Assembly: GCA_002256435.1 (NCBI GenBank)
Contig: NKJC01000005.1
Span: 248,001-312,000 of the forward strand
DNA: 64,000 bases
Direction: 5' to 3'
Source: Chitinophagaceae bacterium BSSC1
GTDB taxonomy: Bacteria; Bacteroidota; Bacteroidia; Chitinophagales; Chitinophagaceae
The translations under genes and the position numbers were made by a program. This document shows positions 37,888-48,270 of the stretch, in pieces (positions within the stretch are counted from its first letter, which is position 1; each line of letters opens with the position of its first letter). The notes beneath the pieces were generated by a model. The model made no database searches. It worked only from the letters and a program-made list of their open reading frames with translations, and was not told the origin of the DNA.

Positions 37888-38972
37888 CCTATCCAAACAG
37901 CTCCACCAATACTGCTTCTCTTGGCACCAGTAACACTGTTTAACACCGTGTTTTCTTCACGCCAACGTAGCACGGCCAATAGTCCCATGACCAAGGCTTC
38001 TTTAAAGTCTATCAATTCTTGTTCTGGAATGGCAACAGTTATACCAAGTGGTTTTACTGCTGCAGCAATTCTTTCAATTAAGAAATAATTATGTGCTCCC
38101 CCACCCGTAATCAACATGGATGCCTGATCTTCAATTTTACCACCCTGTAGTGCATTGATGGCATAGCCAATTTGCATGGCAATATGCTCCACATAGGTTC
38201 TCAAAGCATCTGGAATAGACAATCCATAAGCAGCAATCAGCGGATACACTTGGTCAGTTCCAAAATCATTGGCTAAGGACTTTGGATAGGGTTGCTTGTA
38301 ATAATCCAAGCCATTTAATTTGGTTAATAATCCTGTGTGCAATTGTCCGCTCTTGGCTATATCGCCACCGGCATCATATTCCTTGCCAATTTGCTCACAG
38401 AAAATATTCATGACCCTATTGGCGGCACAAATATCATAAGCCAAATAACCAGTTGCCCGATTGGCCGTTATATTGGCAATACCTCCCAGGTTTAATAGAT
38501 AGGCATATTTATCAAGTAATAATTTTTCTCCCATAGGAACAATAGGCGCACCTTGACCACCCAGTGCTACGTCCATAATCCGCAAATCACTTACTGTATT
38601 GATGCCCGTGGTTGCGGCAATAGTTGCCCCACAACCCAATTGACCCGTCATTCCCAATTCTGGTACATGAAAACTGGTATGACCATGGGAACCTATTAAT
38701 TGTACTTGATGTTCTAAATCAAATTCTTGGATAAATCTATTCACGCCCTCTCCCAGAAGCCTTCCGTAATTGGTATGAAGCAGCTGGTAATCATAAGCAG
38801 ATAGACTTGTGGCATTTTTCAACTGTGCCTGCCACTCCGTACTATAAGGATAACAGGCTGCTGCCTTGATGCTATATTCCCATTTTCCTCCAATTTCTGT
38901 GAACTCGGCAAAAACTAGGTCTAGCCCGTCTAAACTGCTTCCGCTCATGAGTCCAATAGCCTTGTAAAACAT
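37875..38972 (-). CDS. anmK: Anhydro-N-acetylmuramic acid kinase
   Basis: [43 protein letters not shown] at 38972 preferred. Confidence 0.93.
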   Translation of the reverse strand: MFYKAIGLMSGSSLDGLDLVFAEFTEIGGKWEYSIKAAACYPYSTEWQAQLKNATSLSAYDYQLLHTNYGRLLGEGVNRFIQEFDLEHQVQLIGSHGHTSFHVPELGMTGQLGCGATIAATTGINTVSDLRIMDVALGGQGAPIVPMGEKLLLDKYAYLLNLGGIANITANRATGYLAYDICAANRVMNIFCEQIGKEYDAGGDIAKSGQLHTGLLTKLNGLDYYKQPYPKSLANDFGTDQVYPLIAAYGLSIPDALRTYVEHIAMQIGYAINALQGGKIEDQASMLITGGGAHNYFLIERIAAAVKPLGITVAIPEQELIDFKEALVMGLLAVLRWREENTVLNSVTGAKRSSIGGAVWIGQEA

Positions 38973-39039
38973 AAATTTCCTATTACAGTGGTTTGATTTT
39001 AGTTTTGACATCCCAAATCTAACTTCAAATACCTAGACC

Positions 39040-39693
39040 ATGATTGTAAATTTAAGTGAACAACACAGCCTAGTGAGCAACTGGGTATCGGAATTGAGGG
39101 ATGTTAATGTGCAAGGAGATCGCATGCGTTTCCGTAGAAATTTAGAGCGGATTGGAGAGATTGCCGCTTATGAGATTAGCAAAGAACTTCCTTGGAAAAT
39201 TCAGGAAACCCCCACTCCGCTTGGTATTCATGAAAGTAAAGTATTAGAAGAGCAGCCCGTTCTGGCCACTATTTTACGCGCTGGTGTACCCTTACATCAT
39301 GGCATGATGAACTATTTTGACAAGGCAGACAATGCTTTTATCTCGGCCTATCGCAAGCACCATCGCGATGGCAGTTTTGAGATCAACCTCCAATACATGA
39401 GTAGCCCTAGTTTGGAAGATAGGATTGTGATTATCAGTGATCCCATGCTAGCAACAGGTGCTTCTTTGGTAAAAACCATCCAATATATTAAGAACGAAGG
39501 CAACCCTAAAGCCATTCATATAGTAGCTGCTATAGCTTGCACGGTGGGCATTGAATTTGTACATCGCGAAGCAGGGAACCAAATTAAAATCTGGTGTGGC
39601 GATATTGACGATGAGCTAACTGCCAAAGGCTATATTGTTCCGGGCTTGGGCGATGCTGGAGACCTAGCATTTGGTATAAAAGTGCAGTCTTAA
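39040..39693 (+). CDS. upp: Uracil phosphoribosyltransferase
   Basis: VLATILRAGVPLHHGM; DPMLATGASLVKTI; GDAGDLAFG. Confidence 0.94.
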   Translation: MIVNLSEQHSLVSNWVSELRDVNVQGDRMRFRRNLERIGEIAAYEISKELPWKIQETPTPLGIHESKVLEEQPVLATILRAGVPLHHGMMNYFDKADNAFISAYRKHHRDGSFEINLQYMSSPSLEDRIVIISDPMLATGASLVKTIQYIKNEGNPKAIHIVAAIACTVGIEFVHREAGNQIKIWCGDIDDELTAKGYIVPGLGDAGDLAFGIKVQS

Positions 39694-39783
39694 CCCAATT
39701 TGGTTCTAAGAAAAAGTTAATAAGGGGCAATTTTTACTTAATTGCTTCAAGCTAGCAGGCTTTGGCTTAAATTCGAACTGGTG

Positions 39784-40794
39784 ATGGGTAAAATGAAAAT
39801 TTGTTTTTTGGTAGTCAGTCTGTTTTTGCTGGGCAATGCCTCGGCACAGGACCCCCATTTTTCACAGTTTTTCTCCTCACCCCTTACTTTGAACCCCGCA
39901 TTTACGGGTAAATTTTTTGGAACCTATCGCGTAGCGGGCAATTATAGAAACCAGTGGCCTACCATCAACAATGCTTTTACTACCACAACTGGTTCTATTG
40001 ACTTTCATATTTTACAAGACAATATTGCTACCAATGATACTTGGGGTGTGGGTTTTGTAGGCTATAATGACAATAGCGCCAATGGTGCCGTAAAATTCAA
40101 CTACGCTTCTTTTTCAACCGCCTACCACAAGGGTTTGGATGAAGATGGCAACCACCAATTAGGAGCGGGCTTTCAGGTTACGTATGCCAATATGCTGATT
40201 AATACAGCCAACCTAAAATTTGAAGACCAGTTAACCAGTTCTGGTTTTACAGGAGTTACATCAGAAGTGTTTAATAATGCCAGTTTGCAATCCAATTATA
40301 TAGACGTGAATGCAGGTTTGTTGTATAATGGAAGTACCAATGAAAGAAACAATTTCTATTTTGGTTTGAGTTTGTACCATATTAACAGACCCAAACAACA
40401 GTTTACGGGAGCAGTGTATAACTTGAATCCCAGAGCCACGTTGAATGCAGGCGGTTATTTTCCATTGGGTACTTCAACCACCATGCACGTGAGTGCTTTG
40501 CAAATGTTTCAAGGTGGTGCTTCAGAAACTATGGTTGGTGGCGCATTGCAATTAACAGCTGATCCTGACTCCTATAAACCTACTAGTTTTTATGCAGGTG
40601 CATGGATCAGATTCAAAGACGCCATTATCCCTTATTTAGGAATGGAATACCAAGATTTTAGATTGGGCCTAAGCTATGATTACAATAGTTCTGCACTGAG
40701 CACGGCTTCTCAAAACCGCGGTGGCATTGAGTTATCGCTGATCTATGTAAGAAGACCAAATACCGATAGACCTGTGAACTGTCCTAAGTTTTAA
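39784..40794 (+). CDS. PorP/SprF-family type IX secretion-associated membrane protein
   Basis: Signal peptide; QDPHFSQFFSSPLTLNPAFTGKFFGTYRVAGNYRNQWP. Confidence 0.92.
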   Translation: MGKMKICFLVVSLFLLGNASAQDPHFSQFFSSPLTLNPAFTGKFFGTYRVAGNYRNQWPTINNAFTTTTGSIDFHILQDNIATNDTWGVGFVGYNDNSANGAVKFNYASFSTAYHKGLDEDGNHQLGAGFQVTYANMLINTANLKFEDQLTSSGFTGVTSEVFNNASLQSNYIDVNAGLLYNGSTNERNNFYFGLSLYHINRPKQQFTGAVYNLNPRATLNAGGYFPLGTSTTMHVSALQMFQGGASETMVGGALQLTADPDSYKPTSFYAGAWIRFKDAIIPYLGMEYQDFRLGLSYDYNSSALSTASQNRGGIELSLIYVRRPNTDRPVNCPKF

Positions 40795-41702
40795 TCCTTG
40801 GCATCAAGAAAAGGATTTCTTCCTGTCCATTTGGAATGAGCATTATCTCTGATTTTCAAATAGCGCTCCAAATTATTTTGATACCCAATCACGTCATTGT
40901 GTTGTTGATGACTATAAATAAACAGAATTCGATCATTGATTAAATGTAGGTTGGTCAAGTCTTTTTCATCCAATAACACAGGATTCAAGTTCCAATTGGT
41001 TTTTAATTCCTTTGCCACCAACAAACTATTGTCTAGTGTGCCTCCCTCCTTGGTATAGATATTAATCAGTCTATGCTTCTCACTAGCAGCTACCCATTTC
41101 ATATAATTGTCATTGCCTCCGTATAGGGCATCAAATAATAATACCTCTTCAATATTGGCGTATGCAATAATTTTGCTGATGACCCTATATGCGCCGCTAT
41201 GACCTGCAAGGGTAATTTCCAAATCTTTGGCCAAGGGCAATTGTTTTTTCTTCAAGATTTTTTTACGCTGAAGCGATGCTATAACTTCTTGTACTAATGC
41301 ATCAAAAACACCAGGTTGTTCCAGCTTTCCACCATAACTATCGGGAGCATTTTTAGGTCCTTCTGGAAACACAAAAATGGCATTCCTACCACTGGCGTCA
41401 AACTGTTCCAACAAACGGAAATACGGCGTAGCGCTGTCAATATTATTGTACCAACCATGAAACCAGAAAACAAGTTCAAAAGGCTTTTCTGGTTTAAAAT
41501 AGGCGGGTACATGCACCAATACCGAACTGTCTTGATAATGCAAGGCTGCCGGAAATTTTTTCCCTTGGTATTGATGACCCGCAGCCCTAGCTGTATCGGG
41601 GAACATGGCATTCTTAGCTTGGAATTGATAAGTCTTACCAGACTGTGCCAATAAGCAAATTGGCAATAAGAACAGGAGGTATAAAATTGATTTCTGACCC
41701 AT
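40791..41702 (-). CDS. Secreted alpha/beta-hydrolase-like protein
   Basis: Signal peptide; WFHGWYNNID and AGHSGAYRV nucleophile-elbow-like motif. Confidence 0.7.
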   Translation of the reverse strand: MGQKSILYLLFLLPICLLAQSGKTYQFQAKNAMFPDTARAAGHQYQGKKFPAALHYQDSSVLVHVPAYFKPEKPFELVFWFHGWYNNIDSATPYFRLLEQFDASGRNAIFVFPEGPKNAPDSYGGKLEQPGVFDALVQEVIASLQRKKILKKKQLPLAKDLEITLAGHSGAYRVISKIIAYANIEEVLLFDALYGGNDNYMKWVAASEKHRLINIYTKEGGTLDNSLLVAKELKTNWNLNPVLLDEKDLTNLHLINDRILFIYSHQQHNDVIGYQNNLERYLKIRDNAHSKWTGRNPFLDAKD

Positions 41703-41775
41703 AATAAATTGATTGCTTAAAACTACTATATTCTATGGCGTTTGCCCCTTTTTGCCCTATTCGATGTTAAAACTT

Positions 41776-41783
41776 TACCTTTG
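41776..41783 (+). promoter_or_regulatory. -7 box TACCTTTG upstream of the EI24-domain gene
   Basis: TAnnTTTG match; lies inside the track ORF N-terminus, so the real start is downstream. Confidence 0.5.
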
Positions 41784-41802
41784 CCACTCAAAACCCTCCC
41801 CC

Positions 41803-42567
41803 GTGCTGAAAGAAATGATCTTGGCCATACAGGCTTATTTCCAAGCCCACCGTTTTATCAAGGAACACAAACTGTGGAAATGGATCCTGATTCCTGGCAT
41901 CTTATACGCCGCGCTATTTATGGTGGGTGCCTATTATTTTGGGCAGACCTCAGGGGAATTTATTACCTGGTTGAGTTTAAAAACCGGTTTAAAATCTTGG
42001 TTAGACAAATTGAATTCTGGCTTTCTGGGATTCTTATTTACCATGGGCGGATTGCTACTCTGGCTCATTTTATTGCTATTCTATTTCTCCTTGTTTAAAT
42101 ACGTGTTTTTAATTATTGGTTCACCCCTATTTGCCTATTTGAGTGAGAAAACAGAAGCCATTATTGAAGGAAAGGAACTACCCTTTAATTTCAAACAAAT
42201 GCTCAAAGACATGTTGCGCGGCATTAGATTGGCAGCCAGAAATAGTCTTTGGCAAACCGTGTATACGCTTTCTATTTTGCTCCTGAGTTTGATTCCCTTG
42301 GTGGGCTGGCTTACCCCAGTAATGGCCCTCATCATTGAGTGTTATTACTATGGCTTTTCTATGTTGGATTATAGCATGGAGCGTCATAAAAAAACACCTG
42401 CAGAAAGTATTTTCTATGTAGGTACCCATAAAGGACTAGCCATTGGAAACGGATTGGTATTTTATATCATGCACCTCCTACCTTTGGTGGGATGGATTTT
42501 AGCACCTGCTTACGCCGTAGTAGCAGCAACCCTTAGCATGTATCCCTTGAAACAAAAAGAACAATAA
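41803..42567 (+). CDS. EI24/CysZ-like membrane protein
   Basis: GTG at 41803 or ATG at 41815; RLAARNSLWQTVYTLSILLLSLIPLVGWLTPVMALIIECYYYGFSMLDY. Confidence 0.8.
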   Translation: MLKEMILAIQAYFQAHRFIKEHKLWKWILIPGILYAALFMVGAYYFGQTSGEFITWLSLKTGLKSWLDKLNSGFLGFLFTMGGLLLWLILLLFYFSLFKYVFLIIGSPLFAYLSEKTEAIIEGKELPFNFKQMLKDMLRGIRLAARNSLWQTVYTLSILLLSLIPLVGWLTPVMALIIECYYYGFSMLDYSMERHKKTPAESIFYVGTHKGLAIGNGLVFYIMHLLPLVGWILAPAYAVVAATLSMYPLKQKEQ

Positions 42568-43271
42568 TGGCCCTTGGTAAATTATACTTGATTCCAACAG
42601 TTTTATACGAAGATGCTTTGGAAACCATTCCAGCTTATCTTTTAGACGCCATCAAAGACTGTCAGGTTTTTTTTGTAGAAAATGACAAGACCACCAGACG
42701 TTTTTTCAAAAAGCTTTGGAGAGAAATGGTGATTGATGACTATCAGTGGTTTGTCATTCACAAAGCAGAAGCAGAAGTAAAAGCACAGTTTTTACAACTA
42801 CTCAAATCAGGAAAAAATATTGGGATTGTTAGTGAAGCAGGTTGTCCCGGCGTGGCCGATCCTGGTCAAGTATTGGTGGCAGCTGCACAAGAAGCGGGCA
42901 TTCAGGTAAAACCCTTGGTAGGACCTAGTTCTATCTTATTGGCCTTAATGGCTTCTGGTATGAATGGACAGATTTTTCAGTTTCATGGTTACCTACCTAT
43001 TGATTCTTTGGAACGCAAAAACAAGATCCAGCAATTAGAAGCAGACGCACAAAAAAGGTCTTGTTCCCAAATTTTTATAGAGACCCCTTATAGGAATAAT
43101 GCTATTATCAAGGACCTCTTATCCAACTGTAAAGAGACCACCAAGCTCTGCATTGCGGTAGACATTACTGGGCCAACAGAATCCATTCAAACCAAAACGG
43201 TGAAGCATTGGAAACAAGCCATTCCAGACATCCACAAACGTTTGGCCATTTTTATTCTCTTTGCTGAATAA
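42567..43271 (+). CDS. SAM-dependent methyltransferase, RsmI/tetrapyrrole methylase family
   Basis: IGIVSEAGCPGVADPGQVLVAAAQEAGIQVKPLVGPSSILLALMASG. Confidence 0.87.
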   Translation: MALGKLYLIPTVLYEDALETIPAYLLDAIKDCQVFFVENDKTTRRFFKKLWREMVIDDYQWFVIHKAEAEVKAQFLQLLKSGKNIGIVSEAGCPGVADPGQVLVAAAQEAGIQVKPLVGPSSILLALMASGMNGQIFQFHGYLPIDSLERKNKIQQLEADAQKRSCSQIFIETPYRNNAIIKDLLSNCKETTKLCIAVDITGPTESIQTKTVKHWKQAIPDIHKRLAIFILFAE

Positions 43272-43297
43272 CGCTTTGAAGTTTGGGCATAAAAAAA

Positions 43298-43323
43298 AGC
43301 TGCTGCAGTTTCCTGCAACAGCT
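43298..43323 (-). terminator. Rho-independent terminator
   Basis: AGCTGCTGCAG-TTTC-CTGCAACAGCT, followed on the minus strand by eight T. Confidence 0.75.
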
Positions 43324-43340
43324 AACTATTTTTTCAAAGT

Positions 43341-43742
43341 TTATTTTGGCTTAATTGTAGATTCAGCTGGTGCTGCAGGTACCCCATGAATGGCATAAAT
43401 GCTATCCACAATATAGCTCTGCATTCCGCGCCAAGGAAGGGCTCCAAAGTGACGCTTATAGTGCAATTCTACTTCTCTACCAGAATTTTGCAAGAGCTGT
43501 TCAGCAATTCTTTCATTCTCTACGCTAAATTCAAATTCATTACTCTGCACATTGGCTTTAAAACCGCTTTGGATAATCTTACCCTCGTAGGTTTTAAACA
43601 TAATTCCTTTTTTCTGAAAGGTATTTAACTGTCCAGCTTTTGTGCCCTCAGCAAACACAAAATAAAAGCGCCAGTAAAAAAAGATAACCAATGCTAAAAC
43701 AAGCACAGTTAGAAAGGTCCAAAGGATTTTTTTTGCATTCAT
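43341..43742 (-). CDS. Hypothetical membrane-anchored protein
   Basis: 133 aa, single N-terminal TM helix; abuts the M28 peptidase gene. Confidence 0.7.
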   Translation of the reverse strand: MNAKKILWTFLTVLVLALVIFFYWRFYFVFAEGTKAGQLNTFQKKGIMFKTYEGKIIQSGFKANVQSNEFEFSVENERIAEQLLQNSGREVELHYKRHFGALPWRGMQSYIVDSIYAIHGVPAAPAESTIKPK

Positions 43743-45106
43743 TATAGTCCGTATTGGTCAACAAGATAAATTAATCCCGCCATATTTACAGCACCCAAGA
43801 GCAATTCCCTTTTGTGAACATTCTCAAACACATCTGAACGAGCATGGTGCAGGTCAAAATAGCGCTGCGCATCTGGCACAAAACCAGAAAGTACGGTTCC
43901 AAAGGTTCTGTTCAGAGGTCCAATATCGGCCCCGCCACCGCCATCAATGATGGTCTCCGTGCCATAAGGTTTTAAGAGTGGCAACCAAGACTGAAACTTG
44001 GCTAATTGGGCTTTGTTCTGTGTAGTAAAACCAAATCCACGGGGCGTAAATCCACCCTCATCGCTTTCCAAAGCAAAAATATGTTTTTCATTTTGTTGCT
44101 TGGCCACTTCTGCATATTTGGTACCACCACGCAAACCATTTTCTTCATTGGCAAATAACACAAAACGAATACTGTGTTTGGGTTTGTAACCAATGGCCTT
44201 CATGGCGCGCAAAATTTCCATGGTGTGAACAATGCCGGCGCCATCATCATGCGCGCCTTCATTTACATCCCAACTATCTAAGTGACCACCAATGGTAATA
44301 AATTCATTGGGGAATTCACTGCCTTTTAATTCTGCAATCACATTATGCCCAATGGTATCCGGCAGGAATTTTCCATTGGTACTCAAAGACACTTTAAATC
44401 CTTTTTTCAAATGCCATAAATAATCTGCATCCCTTGGCCCCACTGCAACAGCAGGAATCTTTGGCAAGCTATCGGTATATGCCATGGCACCCGTATGCGG
44501 GTCATTGGCCACCGACTCAGTGAGTGAGCGAATGATTACTGCAACTGCACCATATTTAGCAGCCCTACTAGGTCCAGAACGTCTGTAAATACCCGCTTCT
44601 CCATAAGAAACAAAGGGTTGAATATTGGTTGGGTTAAAAGCGTTGTTGTAATACACAATCTTACCCTTGATCTCGTTTTTGCGTTTTTCCAATTCATCAA
44701 AATTGGCCACAGTAATCACTTCTGCGGTAATGGTTTTTCCAGCACTTCCTAAGGAATTACCAAGTGCCAATACATCCAAAACACGATTGGCTTTTTTGTT
44801 GTTGATTTCTGTAATCACAGCTTTGTCCTTGCCACCCCTTACCCAATGGGGCACCATACATTCCTGCATCCAAACCTGATCAGCCCCCAATTGCTCCAAA
44901 GTCCGCTGACCCCAGATTTCTGCCTTCACCATGCCTGGAGAACCTGCTAATCTTCCACCAACTTGTTTGGTTAATTGATACAATAAGTCATAGGCTTTGC
45001 CATTTTGAAGAATTTCATTGGACAAAGTTCTAATCATCATAGAATCTTTGTTCTGTGCTAGAAGCATGCTGGGCAAAATAGCCAATAGAAACATCAGTTT
45101 GCGCAT
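43742..45106 (-). CDS. M28 family peptidase (carboxypeptidase Q-like)
   Basis: IGGHLDSWDVNEGAHDDGAGIVHTMEILRA; FANEENGLRGGTKYAE; signal peptide. Confidence 0.92.
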   Translation of the reverse strand: MRKLMFLLAILPSMLLAQNKDSMMIRTLSNEILQNGKAYDLLYQLTKQVGGRLAGSPGMVKAEIWGQRTLEQLGADQVWMQECMVPHWVRGGKDKAVITEINNKKANRVLDVLALGNSLGSAGKTITAEVITVANFDELEKRKNEIKGKIVYYNNAFNPTNIQPFVSYGEAGIYRRSGPSRAAKYGAVAVIIRSLTESVANDPHTGAMAYTDSLPKIPAVAVGPRDADYLWHLKKGFKVSLSTNGKFLPDTIGHNVIAELKGSEFPNEFITIGGHLDSWDVNEGAHDDGAGIVHTMEILRAMKAIGYKPKHSIRFVLFANEENGLRGGTKYAEVAKQQNEKHIFALESDEGGFTPRGFGFTTQNKAQLAKFQSWLPLLKPYGTETIIDGGGGADIGPLNRTFGTVLSGFVPDAQRYFDLHHARSDVFENVHKRELLLGAVNMAGLIYLVDQYGL

Positions 45107-45267
45107 AGTGTAGTTTGGTTAAAGTCTGTAAAAGTTGAAAGCAATGAAGTTAACCAATTGTTTTGTTTTGCCAATAAGGATGAATGGGTTTACACATTGG
45201 AGAAATAATTGTTACTTGCACTCAATTCCGGGCCCCTTCCGGTTACAAGTACTAAATCAAACACGGT

Positions 45268-46404
45268 ATGCGCATAGGCATTGTTTGCTATCCCACATTT
45301 GGGGGAAGCGGGGTTTTGGCAACGGAACTGGGTAAGGCCCTAGCCGATGAAGGTCATCAGGTACATTTTATTACCTACCAACAACCAGTAAGACTAAACG
45401 TTTTTAACGCCAATATTTTTTATCATGAGGTAAGGGTACCAACTTATCCTTTGTTTGACTATCCGCCCTATGAAGTGGCATTAGCCAGCACCATGGTAGA
45501 CGTGATCATGAACCATGATTTGGATTTGTTGCACGTACACTATGCCATTCCACACGCATCAGCCGCCTACATGGCCAAGCAGATTGTGAAACAAAAGAAT
45601 GGTAGAAACATTCCCGTGATCACTACTTTGCACGGTACCGATATTACCTTGGTGGGTAAGGATAAAACCTATGAACCAGTAGTTACTTTTTCTATCAACG
45701 AATCAGACGCCATTACAGCAGTATCACAGAACCTCAGAGACGAGACTTATAAAAGTTTTGCCATAACCAAAGAGATAGACGTGATCTACAATTTTGTAGA
45801 CGTAGCCAGGTTTAATAAAAAACCCATTGACGCATTTAGAAAAGTAATTGCTCCCAAGGGAGAAAAAATTCTCATGCACGCATCCAACTTTAGAAAGGTA
45901 AAACGCATTCATGATGTGGTGAGCATTTTTGCAGAAGTTCGCAAAGCCATGCCTGCCAAATTATTGATGGTGGGTGATGGTCCAGAAAGACCCGCTGCTG
46001 AAGAACAGGCCAGAGAATTGGGTATAGAAGAAGACGTACGTTTTCTAGGCAAGCAAGAACAGATGGAAGACATTTTAGCTGTTAGCGATGTTTTCTTACT
46101 GCCATCTGAATACGAGAGCTTTGGACTAGCAGCCCTTGAAGCCATGGCAGCCCGAGCAGTTGTGATCAGCACCAATGCTGGTGGTTTGGCAGAAATCAAT
46201 ATACAAGGCAAGACCGGTTTTATGTCCAATATTGGCGATGTATCTGCCATGAGCAATTTTGCCATTGACCTACTTAAAAATGATGCTGAACTTGAAAAGA
46301 TGAAACAGGCCGCTTATGAACAAGCCTGTGAATTTGACATCAGCAAGATTATTCCTGTCTACGAAAAACTCTATAGCCGTTTTTGTAGGATGCAGGTTTC
46401 TTAG
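45268..46404 (+). CDS. bshA: N-acetyl-alpha-D-glucosaminyl L-malate synthase
   Basis: MRIGIVCYPTFGGSGVLATELGKALADEGHQVHFITYQQPVRL; glycosyltransferase 4 C-terminus. Confidence 0.95.
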   Translation: MRIGIVCYPTFGGSGVLATELGKALADEGHQVHFITYQQPVRLNVFNANIFYHEVRVPTYPLFDYPPYEVALASTMVDVIMNHDLDLLHVHYAIPHASAAYMAKQIVKQKNGRNIPVITTLHGTDITLVGKDKTYEPVVTFSINESDAITAVSQNLRDETYKSFAITKEIDVIYNFVDVARFNKKPIDAFRKVIAPKGEKILMHASNFRKVKRIHDVVSIFAEVRKAMPAKLLMVGDGPERPAAEEQARELGIEEDVRFLGKQEQMEDILAVSDVFLLPSEYESFGLAALEAMAARAVVISTNAGGLAEINIQGKTGFMSNIGDVSAMSNFAIDLLKNDAELEKMKQAAYEQACEFDISKIIPVYEKLYSRFCRMQVS

Positions 46405-47754
46405 ATGAAAAGAACTATTATCATATTAATTGTTTGTTTTGTTGCTACGCAAGCTGCAGCTCAAAATGTTTTGATTAGAGGTGTTATTTTAAATTACTCC
46501 AATCAAATGCAAGTTGAAGACATGTCTGAAATAAGTGACCTTAGTCTTCCATCTCTCGAAAGAAATTTTATACTAGACAGTTCGGGAAATTTCTCAGTGT
46601 CATTTAAATTATCCAAAGCCAACTATTTTAGAATTGGCAGGAATATTCTTTATTTAACACCAGGTGATAGCTTAGAAGTTAAACTAGATTTTAATAAACC
46701 TACTAATGCCCTATTTAAAGGAAATAATAGAACAAGTATTTTAGCAAATGAGTACTTAAGGTTTACCCCTTTCCCAAAAGGCGGTTCCTTTTTAGATGCG
46801 GGAAAACATTTAAAGAAAACAATACAAGCAACCATTGATACTATTCAAGTAATTGCTTTGCAAAGAAAACAAGAATTGGATCAAACGAAGTTAGTCAATA
46901 CAGCGTTTTATCAATTGGAATCAATTAGAATCAAAGCCGATATTGTTAATAGCATTTACCATATTCCAGTTTACTATGCTTGGAAATACAAACTAAAAGG
47001 CGATAGTTTACAACAATTTATGGATGAGGCTAAAAGAATATCTAAGCCTTATTATTCTCAATATCTAAAAGACGCCATTGATCCTGATTATTTAAAAATT
47101 GCAGTTTATAGAGATGTAATTTACACCGTTTTGGACAATGCTCCTGAAACAGAAAAAAGCAATAAGGTCAAAGAGTTTGATCGCGCTGCCACCATCTTTA
47201 ATAAGTTGCAAGGTCTTAATAATAAGACTGAAATAACTGCGCTTCTTCCTGATATTAAATCTGTCAAAGACCCAAATTATCAATTGGCATCATCAAAAAC
47301 CTATGATAGAAAAATGGGATTGGCCAATGGAGACAAAGCACCAGATCTACAATTCCTAGATAAGAATCATAAAACGGTTTCCTTAAAAAGTTTTAAAGGT
47401 AAAATTGTCTACATAGATCTTTGGGCGTCATGGTGCGGCCCCTGTTTGGAAGAAATGCCACACTTGGATTCTTTGAAAAAGAAATTCTCCAAAAACCAAG
47501 ACATAGTTTTTATAAGTCTATCTATTGAAGACAATTTTCAGTCATGGAAAAACTATATTGACAAGAAACAATTTTCAGGTGTTCAGCTATATATTGATCG
47601 CTCAGCACTAAAAGACTATAGTGTGATTACCATTCCAAGGATCATCATTATAGACAGGGATTTTAGCATTGCATCGCTTAGTGGTTCGCTTCCTTCAAGC
47701 ACCAAAACTTTTGACTTTCTTAATAAACTTGTAGTAAAAGCTGGTAAACCATAG
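46405..47754 (+). CDS. TlpA-family thiol-disulfide oxidoreductase
   Basis: Signal peptide; LWASWCGPCLEEMPHLDSLKKKF. Confidence 0.88.
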   Translation: MKRTIIILIVCFVATQAAAQNVLIRGVILNYSNQMQVEDMSEISDLSLPSLERNFILDSSGNFSVSFKLSKANYFRIGRNILYLTPGDSLEVKLDFNKPTNALFKGNNRTSILANEYLRFTPFPKGGSFLDAGKHLKKTIQATIDTIQVIALQRKQELDQTKLVNTAFYQLESIRIKADIVNSIYHIPVYYAWKYKLKGDSLQQFMDEAKRISKPYYSQYLKDAIDPDYLKIAVYRDVIYTVLDNAPETEKSNKVKEFDRAATIFNKLQGLNNKTEITALLPDIKSVKDPNYQLASSKTYDRKMGLANGDKAPDLQFLDKNHKTVSLKSFKGKIVYIDLWASWCGPCLEEMPHLDSLKKKFSKNQDIVFISLSIEDNFQSWKNYIDKKQFSGVQLYIDRSALKDYSVITIPRIIIIDRDFSIASLSGSLPSSTKTFDFLNKLVVKAGKP

Positions 47755-47854
47755 TTCAATTGATTAGACATCTGGGCAATTACAATAGCTTATTGATGAT
47801 TATTGCTTCTCTTTTGCTGTTTAAATAAATTTTCAAAAAAATCGAAAATAAATT

Positions 47855-47902
47855 TTGTAACTAAAAAATTAGTCTTAATTTAGACTAAATAATTAGTTAC
47901 AA
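47855..47902. promoter_or_regulatory. Putative BlaI operator: two 14-bp dyads ACTAAAAAATTAGT and ACTAAATAATTAGT
   Basis: Dyads at 47860-47873 and 47884-47897, 24 bp apart, directly before the blaI-like ATG at 47902. Confidence 0.7.
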
Positions 47903-48270
47903 TGAAAAAGCTAACACAGGCGGAAGAGCAAATCATGCATGTGCTCTGGGATCTGGGAAAGGGGGGATTCTTAAAAGAGATCCTAGAAAACCTACAGGAT
48001 CAAAAAGCCCATCATAATACTATTGCAACACTTTTAAAGATCCTGGTTGAAAAAGGATTTGTGGGAATCCAAAACCCCAATCGCAACAATTTTTACTACC
48101 CTATTGTAACCAAAGAAGCCTATTCAGAACAACGTATTGCTGGCTTAACGGAAAGCTATTTTGACGGTTCCTATACTAATGTTATTTCTTTCTTGGTTGA
48201 TAAAAAACAAATGTCCATTCAGGACTTGGAAATATTATTAAAACAACTCAAAAAGAAATCAAATGACTAG
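47902..48270 (+). CDS. BlaI/MecI/CopY-family transcriptional regulator
   Basis: KLTQAEEQIMHVLWDLGKGGFLKEILENL...HHNTIATLLKILVEKGFVG winged-helix signature. Confidence 0.93.
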   Translation: MKKLTQAEEQIMHVLWDLGKGGFLKEILENLQDQKAHHNTIATLLKILVEKGFVGIQNPNRNNFYYPIVTKEAYSEQRIAGLTESYFDGSYTNVISFLVDKKQMSIQDLEILLKQLKKKSND

